Below, one piece after another: positions 16,680-26,059 of a DNA stretch of 64,000 nt; the stretch's first letter is position 1, and every line of letters begins with the position of its first letter. The notes under the pieces are model-generated. The model saw nothing but the letters and a program-made list of their open reading frames with translations. It was not told where the DNA came from and ran no database searches. The DNA is from Variibacter gotjawalensis (GTDB taxonomy: Bacteria > Pseudomonadota > Alphaproteobacteria > Rhizobiales > Xanthobacteraceae): assembly GCF_002355335.1 (NCBI RefSeq), contig NZ_AP014946.1, forward strand, positions 620,001 through 684,000, read 5' to 3'. The position numbers and the translations under genes are program-made.

Positions 16680-19015
16680 CGGACGCCCCGGTCCATCTCG
16701 CCGATGGGCGCTGGGTCGGGCGGTCGCTCCGCCGCGTCGAAGATCCCGCGCTGGTGCGCGGACAGGGCCGCTTCACGGCCGACCTCAAAGCCGACCATTT
16801 CGTGCGCTTCGTGCGCTCGCCGCTCGCGTCCGGGCGTATCGTCAAGATCGAAGCGCCTGAGGGCGCGCGCATGTTCACGGCGGCGGATCTTGCCGCCGTG
16901 AAGCCGATCCAGCCGATGCTGCACAAATTCAACTATCGCCCGATCGCGCAGCCGATTCTTGCGCGCGATGTCGTGCGCTTCGTCGGCGAGCCAGTCGCCG
17001 CGATCCTCGGTAGGACCGACGCCGAAGCCGAAGATTTTGCCGACCAGGTCGAACTCGACATCGAAACGCTCGATGCGCTCGTCACAGCGGACGAAGCGCT
17101 CGGCGACAACGCACCACTGGTGCATGACGAAGCGCCCCGTAATGTCATCGTCGAAGGCATCGTGAAGACGCCGGACTTCGACGCAACATGGGCGAAAGCC
17201 GCGAAGATCGTGCGCATTGACGCGCGCTCGCGCCGTCAGAACGCAACGCCGATGGAGGCGCGTGCGGGTCACGCGTCGTTCGATCCCTCGACCGGCCGCG
17301 TCACGCTCACCTGCACGAGCCAAATGCCGCATCTCTTCCGCACGACGGTGTGCGATGCGCTCGACATGCCGGAGTCGGAACTCCGCGTCATCGCGCCGGA
17401 TGTCGGCGGCGGCTTCGGGCAGAAGATGTCGGTGTCGCCCGAATACGTGATGCTGGTTTTCCTCGCGCGCCGCCTGCGTACGTCGATTGCTTGGACGGAA
17501 GATCGCCGCGAGAATCTCATCGCGAGCTACCACAGCCGCGATCAGCAACTCAGCCTCGAAGGCGCCTTCGACGCGGACGGCAAACTCCTTGCGCTGTCCG
17601 GCGATATCGTTGCCAACATCGGCGCCTATTCGTGCTTCCCGACGACATGCGGCGTCGAACCCTTGATGGCGATGGCCGAGCTGCCGGGGCCTTACGATTT
17701 CCGGGCTTACGCCTGCCGCTCGCGCGGCGTCGCGACGCATACGTGCCCGATCGCGCCGTATCGCGGCGTTTCGCGCCCGAGCATCACCTTCGTGCTCGAA
17801 CTATTGATGGACAAGGCCGCATGCGAACTCGGCATCGATCCGGTCGACATCCGCCGCAAGAATCTCATTGCGGCATTTCCCTACACGTCGGCGACCGGCC
17901 TCGTCTTCGACGAAGCGAGCTATCGCGAAACGCTGGAGATGGCGGCGAAAGCGATCGATGTCCCGGCCTTCCGCGTCCGCCAGAAGGCCGCGCGCGCCAA
18001 GGGGAAATATCTCGGCCTTGGTTTCGGCACCTTCTCGGAACGCACCGGCTACGGCACGCCCGCTTTCGCGGCGCGCGGCATGGGCATCACGCCCGGCTGG
18101 GAGCAGGTCGAGATGGCGATGGACCCGTCCGGCTTTGTGGAACTCAAAATCGGCGCGTCCCCACATGGCCAAGGCCTGCGCACGACGTTGTCACAGATTG
18201 TCGCCGACCAGCTCGGCATCAACCCGAATCGCATTCGCGTCGTGCACGGCGACACCGACCGCACGCCCTACGGCTTCGGCACATTCGCCAGCCGTTCGCT
18301 CGTCATCGCGGGTGGCGCGTCGGTACTCGCGGCGCGCAAAGTGCGCGTAAAGCTGCTGCAGATCGCCGGGCACTTCCTAGAAGCCGCACCCGAAGATATC
18401 GTGCTCGAAGACGGCAACGCGAAAGTCGCCGGCACCGATCGCACAATCCCAATTCGCGATCTCGCGCGCGCCGCCTATCACGGCGCGCATCAGTTTCAGA
18501 AGGACTTCGTGCCCGGCCTTGCCGAGACCGCGACCTACGATCCGGGCGGCACATTCTCCAACGCCTGCCATGTCGCGATCGTCGAAGTCGACATCGAAAC
18601 CGGTGGCGTGAAGATCGAGAAATATCTCGTCGCCGAAGACGCAGGCCGCATCATCAACCCGATGATCGCGGACGGCCAGATCCACGGCGGCGTCGCGCAA
18701 GGCATCGGCAACGCGCTCTACGAAGAGATCGTCTACGACGAGACCGGCAACATCCTCACGTCGACGCTCGCCGATTTCATGCCGCCGACCGCGCATGAAA
18801 TCCCGCCGATCGAACTGCACCATCGCGAAACCTATTCGCCCGCGACGATCACGGAAGCCAAAGGTCTCGGCGAAGGCGGCGGCATCGGCGCGCCCGCCGC
18901 CATCGTCAACGCGATCAACGATGCGCTCTCGCCTTTCGGCGTGAGCGTCGCCGAAATCCCCGCAACACCGCAACGTATCCGCGCAGCTTTGCGCGCAGCG
19001 GAGCAGAGATCATGA
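16676..19015 (+). CDS. Molybdenum hydroxylase, molybdopterin-binding large subunit (first of two)
   Basis: 779 residues. It starts at ATG 16676 (MTDAPVHLADGRWVGRS), with RVEDPALVRGQGRF typical of the family. The first domain (about 1-120) is the a/b hammerhead. The cofactor domain follows, with DVGGGFGQKM near 241, PYRGVSRP near 361, GQGLRTTLSQIVADQLG near 500 and the catalytic glutamate in LGEGGGIGAP near 735. The loop that in true aerobic CO dehydrogenase contains the active-site cysteine (AYRCSFR) here reads PYRGVSRP, so CO oxidation is not supported. It hydroxylates an unknown heterocycle, aldehyde or acid. Both ends overlap neighbours by four bases. Confidence 0.92.
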   Translation: MTDAPVHLADGRWVGRSLRRVEDPALVRGQGRFTADLKADHFVRFVRSPLASGRIVKIEAPEGARMFTAADLAAVKPIQPMLHKFNYRPIAQPILARDVVRFVGEPVAAILGRTDAEAEDFADQVELDIETLDALVTADEALGDNAPLVHDEAPRNVIVEGIVKTPDFDATWAKAAKIVRIDARSRRQNATPMEARAGHASFDPSTGRVTLTCTSQMPHLFRTTVCDALDMPESELRVIAPDVGGGFGQKMSVSPEYVMLVFLARRLRTSIAWTEDRRENLIASYHSRDQQLSLEGAFDADGKLLALSGDIVANIGAYSCFPTTCGVEPLMAMAELPGPYDFRAYACRSRGVATHTCPIAPYRGVSRPSITFVLELLMDKAACELGIDPVDIRRKNLIAAFPYTSATGLVFDEASYRETLEMAAKAIDVPAFRVRQKAARAKGKYLGLGFGTFSERTGYGTPAFAARGMGITPGWEQVEMAMDPSGFVELKIGASPHGQGLRTTLSQIVADQLGINPNRIRVVHGDTDRTPYGFGTFASRSLVIAGGASVLAARKVRVKLLQIAGHFLEAAPEDIVLEDGNAKVAGTDRTIPIRDLARAAYHGAHQFQKDFVPGLAETATYDPGGTFSNACHVAIVEVDIETGGVKIEKYLVAEDAGRIINPMIADGQIHGGVAQGIGNALYEEIVYDETGNILTSTLADFMPPTAHEIPPIELHHRETYSPATITEAKGLGEGGGIGAPAAIVNAINDALSPFGVSVAEIPATPQRIRAALRAAEQRS

Positions 19016-19491
19016 CCGACAAAGTCGACATCACGCTTGCGGTCAACGGCCGCGACTACGACATCCGCGTCGAGCCGCGCCGCACGCTCGCCGACACATT
19101 ACGCGACGACTGCGGCCTTACCGGCACGCATCTCGGCTGCGAGCACGGTGTCTGCGGCGCCTGCACGGTCATCGTCGACGGCGCCCCTGTGCGCTCGTGC
19201 CTGATGTTCGCCGTGCAGGCGGAAGGCAAAGCCGTGCGGACAGTCGAAGGCCTCGCGAATGGCGACACGCTGCATCCGCTGCAGCAAGCCTTCATGGATC
19301 ATCACGGCCTGCAATGCGGCTTCTGCACGCCCGGATTCCTAATGCTCGCAACCGGTGTGCTCGAACGCGAACCCGACATCAGCGACGAGGACCTGGTCGA
19401 CGTCTTGTCGTCCAACCTCTGCCGCTGCACCGGCTATCAGAACATCATCAAGGCAGTCCGCGCCGCGGCCGCCGAGATGCGCGCGAAATGA
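19012..19491 (+). CDS. Molybdenum hydroxylase, 2Fe-2S small subunit (CoxS-like)
   Basis: 159 residues, the usual length. The N-terminal plant-type ferredoxin cluster uses Cys43, Cys48, Cys51 and Cys63. The C-terminal helical domain binds the second cluster through Cys102, Cys105, Cys137 and Cys139 (QCGFCTPG and LCRCTGYQNI). All eight ligands are present. It overlaps both flanking large-subunit genes by four bases, so one FeS subunit is shared between, or chosen by, two large subunits. Confidence 0.96.
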   Translation: MTDKVDITLAVNGRDYDIRVEPRRTLADTLRDDCGLTGTHLGCEHGVCGACTVIVDGAPVRSCLMFAVQAEGKAVRTVEGLANGDTLHPLQQAFMDHHGLQCGFCTPGFLMLATGVLEREPDISDEDLVDVLSSNLCRCTGYQNIIKAVRAAAAEMRAK

Positions 19492-21782
19492 GCGGACGAA
19501 AACCCTTCGTCGGCCGCTCCGTCAAGCGGCTCGAAGATCCGCCGTTGCTGCGCGGCGAAGGGCGTTTCGCCGCCGACGTTTCGTTTCCCAATCAGCTGCA
19601 TATGCGCGTCGTCCGCTCGCACGTCGCGCATGGCAAACTCAACGTGATCGACACGGCCGAGGCGCGCGCGCTGCCGGGCGTCTTCGCGATCTGGACGTCG
19701 GCCGACGTCGCCGAACTGCCGACGATCGGCGTTCGTCTGACTAAGATCGACGGCCTCGAGCCGTATCAACAGCCCGTGCTCGCGGGCGACATGGTGCGCT
19801 ATGTCGGCGAGCCGATCGCGGTCGTTTTCGCCAACGATCCTTACGTCGCCGAAGACGCCGCCGACATGGTGATGGCCGACATCGACGAGCTTCCGCCGCT
19901 GCTCGATGCACGCGCCGCACCCGGCGACTTCTCGTCCGGCCGCGCGACCGAGGTCGTCGTCCTCCGCAAAGGCTTCGGCGATGTCGACGCGGCTTTCGCC
20001 AAAGCGCACGCGACCATCGCGCTCGATCTTTCGACCGGCCGCCACTCTGGCGTACCGATGGAAACGCGCGGCGCCATCGCGCGTTACGACGCGGCGCGCG
20101 ACGTGCTCGAAATGTACGGCGCCGCCAAAGTCCCGCACTGGAATCGCGACACCCTCGCGCGCATGCTCGGCCGCGCGCCCAACGCAACGCATTTGCTCGA
20201 AGGTCATGTCGGCGGCGGCTTCGGCGTGCGCGGCGAATTGTATCCCGAAGACGTTCTCGCCTGCTATGCGGCGCTCAAGTTACGTCGCCCCGTAAAATGG
20301 ATCGAGGATCGCCGCGAAAATCTCATCGCGTGCAATCACTCGCGCCAGCAGCACTACGCGATCAAGGCCGCAATCGATGCGCAAGGAAAAATCCTTGCCA
20401 TCGACGCGGAGTTCTTTCACGACCAAGGCGCTTACGTGCGCACCCATGGCGCCACCGTGCCGGACCTTTCCGCCGCGATGCTGCCCGGCCCGTACAACGT
20501 TCCGGCCTATCGCGTCGCCGGCCACATTCGCCTCACCAACAAAACGCCGTGCGGCACCTATCGCGCGCCCGGCCGCTACGAATCGACCTTCGTGCGCGAG
20601 CGCTTGCTTGACGCCATCGCGGCGAAGATCGGCATCGACGGCGCCGAAGTCCGCCGCCGCAATTTGCTCCCGCAAAGCGCGATGCCATATGCGCGTCCCG
20701 TCGACACGCTCGGCACCGAAGTCGTTTTCGATTCCGGCGACTACCCACTGCTGCTCGACAAAGCGCTGCAAGGCATGGCCTGGACGGCCGCGCAAGCCGA
20801 ACTGAAAGCGCGCCGCGCCAAGGGCGAGCACGTCGGCCTCGGCGTGGCGATGTTCGTCGAGAAGAGCGGGCTCGGTCCGTTTGACGGTGTACGCATCAGC
20901 GTCGATACGAGCGGCGCGGTCGAAGTCGTCACCGGCGCTGCCTCAGTCGGACAGGGCGTCGAGACCGTGATGGCGCAAATTTGTGCCGATGCGCTTGGCG
21001 TCGATTACACGAACATCCGCGTCATTCACGGCCGCACCGACCGCATCGAATTCGGCATGGGAGCTTTCGCCTCGCGCGTCACCGTGATGACCGGCGAAGC
21101 GACCAAGCGCGCCGCGACGATCCTCAAAGCCAAGACGCTCGAAATGGCCGCCGAATTGATGCAGGCCTCCGCGGATCAGCTCGACATTGTCGATGGCGAC
21201 GTGGTGCGCAAGGGCGGCGGCGCCTCGATGCCGATCGGCGAAGTCGCGCGCGCGTTATTGCCGGCATCGCGTATTCGCGGCGACCGCGCGCCGGGCCTCA
21301 ACGCCGAAGGCTGGTTCCACACCGACCACATGAATTATCCGTATGGCGTTCACGTCGCGCAGGTCCGCGTCGATGCCGAAACCGGCGGTGTCGCGGTCGA
21401 GAAATATCTCGTCGCTTACGACATCGGCTGCGCCGTCAATCCGATGCTGGTCGAAGGCCAAATCGTCGGCGGTTTTGCACAAGGCCTCGGCGGCGCGCTC
21501 TACGAGGAATTCGCTTACGACGAACGCGGCGAGCCGCTCTCCGTCACCTTCGCGGACTATCTGATGCCGACCGCGCACGAAACGCCGCATGTCGATGTCA
21601 TCATCTCGGAAGATGCACCGAGCCCGCTCAATTCACTCGGCGTCAAAGGCGCGGGCGAAGGTGGCACCAACGCGGTCGGCGCCGCCATCGCGGCCGCGAT
21701 CGACGATGCGATCGGCAAGCCCGGCGCTGTGCGCGAACTTCCCGTCACGCCGATGCGCCTGCGCGCGCTGATGAGTGGGTAG
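19488..21782 (+). CDS. Molybdenum hydroxylase, molybdopterin-binding large subunit (second of two)
   Basis: 764 residues from ATG 19488 (MSGRKPFVGRSVKRLEDPPLLRGEG). It has the hammerhead domain, HVGGGFGVRGELYPED near 239, the active-site loop TYRAPGRYES near 357, SVGQGVETVMAQICADALG near 486 and the catalytic glutamate in KGAGEGGTNAVG near 722. Like its partner it lacks the CO-dehydrogenase cysteine loop. It is clearly homologous to the first large subunit but diverged, especially in the active-site loop (TYRAPGR against PYRGVSRP), which suggests different substrates or an altered heterodimer. It is the last gene of the operon; an inverted repeat follows. Confidence 0.92.
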   Translation: MSGRKPFVGRSVKRLEDPPLLRGEGRFAADVSFPNQLHMRVVRSHVAHGKLNVIDTAEARALPGVFAIWTSADVAELPTIGVRLTKIDGLEPYQQPVLAGDMVRYVGEPIAVVFANDPYVAEDAADMVMADIDELPPLLDARAAPGDFSSGRATEVVVLRKGFGDVDAAFAKAHATIALDLSTGRHSGVPMETRGAIARYDAARDVLEMYGAAKVPHWNRDTLARMLGRAPNATHLLEGHVGGGFGVRGELYPEDVLACYAALKLRRPVKWIEDRRENLIACNHSRQQHYAIKAAIDAQGKILAIDAEFFHDQGAYVRTHGATVPDLSAAMLPGPYNVPAYRVAGHIRLTNKTPCGTYRAPGRYESTFVRERLLDAIAAKIGIDGAEVRRRNLLPQSAMPYARPVDTLGTEVVFDSGDYPLLLDKALQGMAWTAAQAELKARRAKGEHVGLGVAMFVEKSGLGPFDGVRISVDTSGAVEVVTGAASVGQGVETVMAQICADALGVDYTNIRVIHGRTDRIEFGMGAFASRVTVMTGEATKRAATILKAKTLEMAAELMQASADQLDIVDGDVVRKGGGASMPIGEVARALLPASRIRGDRAPGLNAEGWFHTDHMNYPYGVHVAQVRVDAETGGVAVEKYLVAYDIGCAVNPMLVEGQIVGGFAQGLGGALYEEFAYDERGEPLSVTFADYLMPTAHETPHVDVIISEDAPSPLNSLGVKGAGEGGTNAVGAAIAAAIDDAIGKPGAVRELPVTPMRLRALMSG

Positions 21783-21790
21783 CGAACTCC

Positions 21791-21915
21791 GTAGCCCGGA
21801 TGCAGCGAGGCGACGCGCTTTTCGCGCGCACGCCGAGCAAAATCCGGGATCAGCATCAGCCGCTAATTCCGCCCCCGGATGTCGCGTCACGCTTCGCGCC
21901 GCTCATCCGGGCTAC
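21791..21915. repeat. Intergenic inverted repeat (GTAGCCCGGATG family), copy 1
   Basis: GTAGCCCGGATG at 21791 is matched by CATCCGGGCTAC at 21904-21915, 101 bases apart. The inner sequence also pairs in part (GCGACGCGC with GTCGCGTC). It fills the gap between the convergent Mo-hydroxylase operon and the IlvD-type gene. A second copy is at 41989-42095. Confidence 0.8.
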
Positions 21916-21920
21916 GAAGA

Positions 21921-23615
21921 TTAAGCCTCTTCGCCCCGCAAGAAATCGAAATCCGCGCCTTCGTTCGATTGCATGACGTGGTCGTGGTAGAGCCGTCCAT
22001 AGCCGCGTTTCGGCTGCGCGAGCGGCTTCCACTCGGCTTTGCGCCGCGCGAGTTCGGCGGGCTCGACCAGAAGGTCGAGCTTGCGCCCCGCCGAATCCAA
22101 ACGAATGCGATCGCCGTCGCGCACGAGGCCGAGCGGCCCACCGGCCGCTGCTTCCGGCGCGACATGCAACACGACAGTGCCGAAGGCCGTGCCGCTCATG
22201 CGCGCGTCCGAAATGCGCACCATGTCTTTGACGCCCTTGGTCGCGAGCTTCTTCGGGATCGGCAGCGCGCCGGATTCCGGCATGCCGGGCGCTCCGATCG
22301 GCCCCGCATTCTGCAGCACCAAGACGCTGTCCGGTGTCACATCGAGATTCGGATCGTCGATGCGCTTTTCGAGATCGGCGACCGACGAGAACACGACGGC
22401 GGTTCCTTCGTGCTGACACAGCTTCGGCGTCGCCGCCGAGAGTTTGATCACCGCACCATCCGGCGCGAGCGAGCCGCGCAGCACCGCAATCGCATCGCCT
22501 TCGACCACCGGGCGATCGAGCGGCCGGATGATCTCGTCGTCGGTCCATGCCGGCCAGCGATCGACGATCTCGCCGAGTGTCTCGCCCGTCACGGTCTTCT
22601 GCGAGAGATCGAGATAATCGCGCATGCGCCGCCACAGCGCAGGCACCGAACCCGCCGCATGGAAATGCTCGGCGAAATGCTGCCCGGCCGGCTTGAGATT
22701 GATCAGCACCGGCACATCGCGGCCGAGCTGATCGAGTTCGTCGAGGTCGTAACGAATGCCGGCGCGCCCGGCCATCGCGGCAAGATGCACGACGCCGTTC
22801 GTCGAACCACTTGTCGCCTGCAGCACCGCAGAAGCGTTGCGGAACGAGGCGGGCGTCAGGAATTCGCTCGGTCGCGGGCTTCCATCTTTCGCCATTGTCA
22901 CGGCGTGCATGCCGGTCGCGTGCGCGAGGCGCATCCGCTCCGAAGACACCGCCGGGGCGGTCGATGTGCCGGGCAGCGAGAAGCCGAGTGTTTCGGCGAT
23001 TGCCGCCATCGTCGACGCCGTGCCCATCACCATGCAGGTGCCGGCGGTCGGCATCAGGTGATCGTGCGCGCGATCGAGTTCGACCTGATCGATCTCGCCG
23101 GCGCGGAACGAGCCCCACAGGCGGCGGCAGTCCGTGCAGGCGCCGAGCACGCGGCCCTCGTGGTGACCGGCGAGCATCGGCCCGACCGGAATGATCATCG
23201 TCGGCATGTCGGCCGAAATCGCGCCCATGATCTCGGCCGGAATCGTCTTGTCGCAGCCGCCGATAAGCACTGCGGCATCGAGCGGCAGCGCCTTGAGCAT
23301 CTCCTCGGTGTCCATCGACATGAGGTTCCGCAGCAGCATCGAATTCGGATACGAGAAGCTCTCGTGGATCGAGATGGTCGGGAAGACGAACGGCAGGCCA
23401 CCGGCTTCACGCACGCCGGCCGCGATGCGGTCCGCGAGTTGGCCTGCGGTGGCGTGGCACGGGTTGAAATCGGACGCCGTCGAAAGAATGCCGACGATCG
23501 GCTTGTCGAGCGCAGCATCGGTATAACCCGCGCCCTTAAGGAAGCCGCGCCGGAGGAAGAAGGCAAACTCTTCGTCGCCGTACTTCGAGAGCCGCGACCG
23601 TAATCCACGCTTCAT
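21921..23615 (-). CDS. IlvD/Edd-family dehydratase (probably sugar-acid dehydratase)
   Basis: 564 residues of the IlvD/Edd family, which uses an iron-sulfur cluster to dehydrate dihydroxyacids. The three expected cluster cysteines are visible: Cys53 (NPCHA), Cys121 (GGCDKT) and Cys194 (GTCMVMG). The KDMVRISDARMSGTAFGT block near 450 is characteristic. Family details (LRRGFLKGAGYTDAAL near the start) are closer to pentonate or L-arabinonate/D-xylonate dehydratases than to biosynthetic IlvD, so a sugar-acid role is preferred but not proven. The start has GAGGAAACGAAC ahead. It is divergent from the TauD-type dioxygenase, with a palindromic repeat between. Confidence 0.9.
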   Translation of the reverse strand: MKRGLRSRLSKYGDEEFAFFLRRGFLKGAGYTDAALDKPIVGILSTASDFNPCHATAGQLADRIAAGVREAGGLPFVFPTISIHESFSYPNSMLLRNLMSMDTEEMLKALPLDAAVLIGGCDKTIPAEIMGAISADMPTMIIPVGPMLAGHHEGRVLGACTDCRRLWGSFRAGEIDQVELDRAHDHLMPTAGTCMVMGTASTMAAIAETLGFSLPGTSTAPAVSSERMRLAHATGMHAVTMAKDGSPRPSEFLTPASFRNASAVLQATSGSTNGVVHLAAMAGRAGIRYDLDELDQLGRDVPVLINLKPAGQHFAEHFHAAGSVPALWRRMRDYLDLSQKTVTGETLGEIVDRWPAWTDDEIIRPLDRPVVEGDAIAVLRGSLAPDGAVIKLSAATPKLCQHEGTAVVFSSVADLEKRIDDPNLDVTPDSVLVLQNAGPIGAPGMPESGALPIPKKLATKGVKDMVRISDARMSGTAFGTVVLHVAPEAAAGGPLGLVRDGDRIRLDSAGRKLDLLVEPAELARRKAEWKPLAQPKRGYGRLYHDHVMQSNEGADFDFLRGEEA

Positions 23616-23639
23616 GTTCGTTTCCTCAGAATCCCTGTC

Positions 23640-23767
23640 GTCATCCCGGCCGAGCGAAGCTTGCGCAGCAAGCTGCGAGAGCCGGGATCCATAACCCCTG
23701 CGCTATCGCGAGTTTCCGGGAGTATGGATCCCGGACCGGCTCACTACGTTCACCGTCCGGGATGACC
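23640..23767. repeat. Intergenic palindromic repeat (GTCATCCCGG family), copy 1
   Basis: GTCATCCCGG at 23640 pairs with CCGGGATGAC at 23757-23766, and inner arms CCGGGATCCATA / TATGGATCCCGG (23692-23734 region) also pair. It lies between the divergent dehydratase and dioxygenase genes. A more diverged copy is at 30081-30208. Confidence 0.75.
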
Positions 23768-23891
23768 GCGACATTCGAGGTATCGGCCTCCAACTGTCAA
23801 CCGCGCGTCTGTTACGCCGGGCGGACTATCTCGCGCCTTGCCGGGAAGCACCGAGAGCGAGATAATCGCCACAACAAGAAACGAGGAAACG

Positions 23892-24728
23892 ATGAGCAAC
23901 GCAATCGACGTCCGCCCCATCGCCGGCAACATCGGCGCCGAGATCCACGGCATCGACCTTTCGGGCGATGTCGGCGAACGCGACATCGCGGCGATCCGCA
24001 AAGCCTGGCTCGATCACTGCGTGATCTTCTTCCGCAATCAGGTACTGCCGCCCGCGCAATTCCTCGCCTTCGCGAAGAAATTCGGCGATGTGGTCGAGTA
24101 TCCCTTCATCAAAGGCATCGAGGGCTTTCCGGAAATCATCCCGGTGGTGAAGCTGGAACACGAGAAATCGAATTTCGGCGGCGTCTGGCACTCCGATACG
24201 TCGTATCTCGAGAAGCCGCCGATGGCGACGATGCTGATCGCGCGCGAAGTCCCGCCCTTCGGCGGCGACACGTTGTTCGCCAACGGCTACATGGCTTACG
24301 AAACGCTGTCGGACGGCATGAAGCGTTTGCTCGACGGCCTCATCGCCGTGAACACGTCCGCGATGGCCGACGTTTCGAAAACGCGCGAAGACCGCGTCAA
24401 GGACATGAAGCGCGACGACGCACGCCAGGAATATGTCGGCGAGCATCCCGTCGTCCGCACGCATCCGGAAACCGGCCGCAAGGCGCTGTACCTCAACGTC
24501 GCGCACACATCGCACTTCCGCGACATGACGCCGGAGGAATCACGGCCGATCATCAATTTCCTGGTACAGCATCAGACGAAGCCGGAATTCACTTGCCGCT
24601 TCGCCTGGGGCGTCGGCTCGATCGCCTTTTGGGACAACCGCTGCGCGTTGCATAACCCGGTCAACGATTATCACGGCTACAAGCGCGCGATGCACCGCGT
24701 CACGCTCGCGGGCGACAAACCGCATTGA
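23892..24728 (+). CDS. TauD/TfdA-family 2-oxoglutarate-dependent dioxygenase
   Basis: 278 residues. It uses non-haem iron and 2-oxoglutarate to hydroxylate a substrate, often a sulfonate, phenoxy acid or other carboxylate. The iron triad is visible: His100 and Asp102 (WHSDTSY), and His254 (WDNRCALHNPVNDY). Arg269 in MHRVTLAG would bind the 2-oxoglutarate carboxylate. The ATG at 23892 is preceded by GAGGAAAC, and residues upstream are not family-like. The family includes taurine dioxygenase and 2,4-D dioxygenase; the substrate is not predictable. No sulfonate ABC operon is next to it. Confidence 0.93.
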   Translation: MSNAIDVRPIAGNIGAEIHGIDLSGDVGERDIAAIRKAWLDHCVIFFRNQVLPPAQFLAFAKKFGDVVEYPFIKGIEGFPEIIPVVKLEHEKSNFGGVWHSDTSYLEKPPMATMLIAREVPPFGGDTLFANGYMAYETLSDGMKRLLDGLIAVNTSAMADVSKTREDRVKDMKRDDARQEYVGEHPVVRTHPETGRKALYLNVAHTSHFRDMTPEESRPIINFLVQHQTKPEFTCRFAWGVGSIAFWDNRCALHNPVNDYHGYKRAMHRVTLAGDKPH

Positions 24729-24756
24729 TGTCCGAGGTGGTCGCTTGGGGCACCGT

Positions 24757-24885
24757 CCTTCTCCCGCTTGCGGGAGAAGGTGGCGAGCGGCGCGAAGCGA
24801 ACCGCGAGCCGGATGAGGGGAGCTTCGAGCGTTGGCGTCGGCCGCCTGCCCTCACCCCAACCCTCTCCCGCAAGCGGGAGAGGGA
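24757..24885. repeat. Intergenic palindromic repeat (CCCTCTCCCGC family), copy 3
   Basis: Two hairpins: CCTTCTCCCGC TTGC GGGAGAAGG at 24757-24780, and CCCTCTCCCGC AAGC GGGAGAGGG at 24861-24884. Note the compensatory change in the first (CCTTCTC with GAGAAGG), evidence that the fold is conserved. It lies between the convergent dioxygenase and Bug-protein genes. Confidence 0.8.
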
Positions 24886-24905
24886 GCGCACACGCCGTGC
24901 GCCGC

Positions 24906-25844
24906 TTACTTCGCCAACCCGGCCTTCTGCAGCGCTTCGAGATTCCGCGCCGAATCCGCCTCGAACAGCTTGCGGAATTCCTCGCCCGGCATGTAACGCG
25001 GCGTCGCGTTGAGCCTCTCGACCATCGCCTTGTATTCGGCATTCGCGGTCGCATCCGCGCACGCCTTTTCCAGCGTCGCGACGACCGGCGCCGGCGTGTC
25101 CTTGTGCACGATCAATCCACCGGCCGTGAAGCCGACCGCCGGATAGCCGAGTTCCTTCAGCGTCGGCACGTCCGGCAGCGACGGGATGCGCTCCTCCGAC
25201 ACTGCCGCGAGAATCTTGAGGTTGCTGGCTTGCGCGACCGCCGGCGTCTCCACGATCGCCATCACGACGTCGGAGAGCATCGCCTGCGCCATCGGGCCGG
25301 CGCCCTGGAACGGAACGCCGAGACCATCGACGCCGAGCGCGCCGAGCACCGCCAGCATGCCGAGATGCGGCTGGCTGCCCGGGCCCGGATGGCCGTAAAC
25401 GAGATTCTGCGGCTTTGCCTTGGCGAAGGCGATCATCTCCTGCGCATTCTTGAACGGCGCATTCGGCGCCGCCATCAGCACGTAAGGTGCGTAATAGGTG
25501 AGGCAGATGTAGCGGAAGCTGCCCATCGACCAGACCGGCTTCTGAATATGCGGCTGCGCCGTGACCGGGTTGTTCGGCGTGAGCGCCATCGTGTAGCCGT
25601 CCGGCTCGTTGCGCACGATATCCATAATGCCGAGCGTGCCGGACGCGCCGCCCTTATTCACCGCCACGACGGTCTGGTTGAGCGTCTTGCGCAATGCCTC
25701 CTGCAGCGCGCGTCCCATCAGGTCGGTATTTCCGCCCGGCGGAAACGGAATGACGAGATTGATCGGCCGGCTCGGATATTGCTGCGCCATTGCGGGCACG
25801 AGCCCGGCCAGCAAGGTCAGTCCAATGGCAAAAGCGCGCAGCAT
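24906..25844 (-). CDS. Bug/TctC-family periplasmic solute-binding protein (orphan)
   Basis: 312 residues. The signal peptide MLRAFAIGLTLLAGLVPAMA is followed by the Bug signature YPSRPINLVIPFPPGGNTDLMGR, KGGASGTLG and the C-terminal KACADATANAEY region. These bind carboxylates such as tricarboxylates or aromatic acids for a TctAB-type transporter. No tctA or tctB lies adjacent. The ATG at 25844 has CGGAGGG upstream; the longer frame to 25919 has no family match. Orphan Bug proteins are common in this bacterial group and may work with a distant membrane pair or as sensors. Confidence 0.9.
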   Translation of the reverse strand: MLRAFAIGLTLLAGLVPAMAQQYPSRPINLVIPFPPGGNTDLMGRALQEALRKTLNQTVVAVNKGGASGTLGIMDIVRNEPDGYTMALTPNNPVTAQPHIQKPVWSMGSFRYICLTYYAPYVLMAAPNAPFKNAQEMIAFAKAKPQNLVYGHPGPGSQPHLGMLAVLGALGVDGLGVPFQGAGPMAQAMLSDVVMAIVETPAVAQASNLKILAAVSEERIPSLPDVPTLKELGYPAVGFTAGGLIVHKDTPAPVVATLEKACADATANAEYKAMVERLNATPRYMPGEEFRKLFEADSARNLEALQKAGLAK

Positions 25845-25999
25845 TATTCCCTCCGGTTGTTGTTGCCCGCATATGCGCCGCGAACGCATCCCATCGTCAA
25901 GTGCCGCAACTCGGCCCAACCCATGACGTTTTGGTTAAAAGTCCCTCACCGCAGTAACAGACTAACAACCCTCCCGGATGAATACCGGCGGTTGTAAAC

Positions 26000-26051
26000 C
26001 TCCGTAAGAACCCGAGCGCGTTATCGTCCGTATGTTCGTTTGCGTACGGAG
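26000..26051 (+). promoter_or_regulatory. 5' leader with two arms able to pair with the GGDEF gene's ribosome site
   Basis: The Shine-Dalgarno region TACGGAG (26045-26051) lies 8 bases ahead of the ATG at 26060. It can pair with CTCCGTA at 26000-26006 (7 bp) or with TCCGTA at 26027-26032 (6 bp, 12-base loop). The two upstream arms are mutually exclusive partners. This could give structure-dependent translation; chance is not excluded. Confidence 0.35.
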
Positions 26052-26059
26052 ATTCCAAG

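Noticed and set aside
15810-21782. True aerobic carbon monoxide dehydrogenase
   Set aside because: Neither large subunit has the active-site cysteine loop (AYRCSFR), and no CoxD/E/F-type maturation genes are adjacent.
21879-23603. A 574-codon plus-strand frame opposite the IlvD-type gene
   Set aside because: Composition is typical of a shadow frame, and the minus-strand protein has all cluster cysteines.
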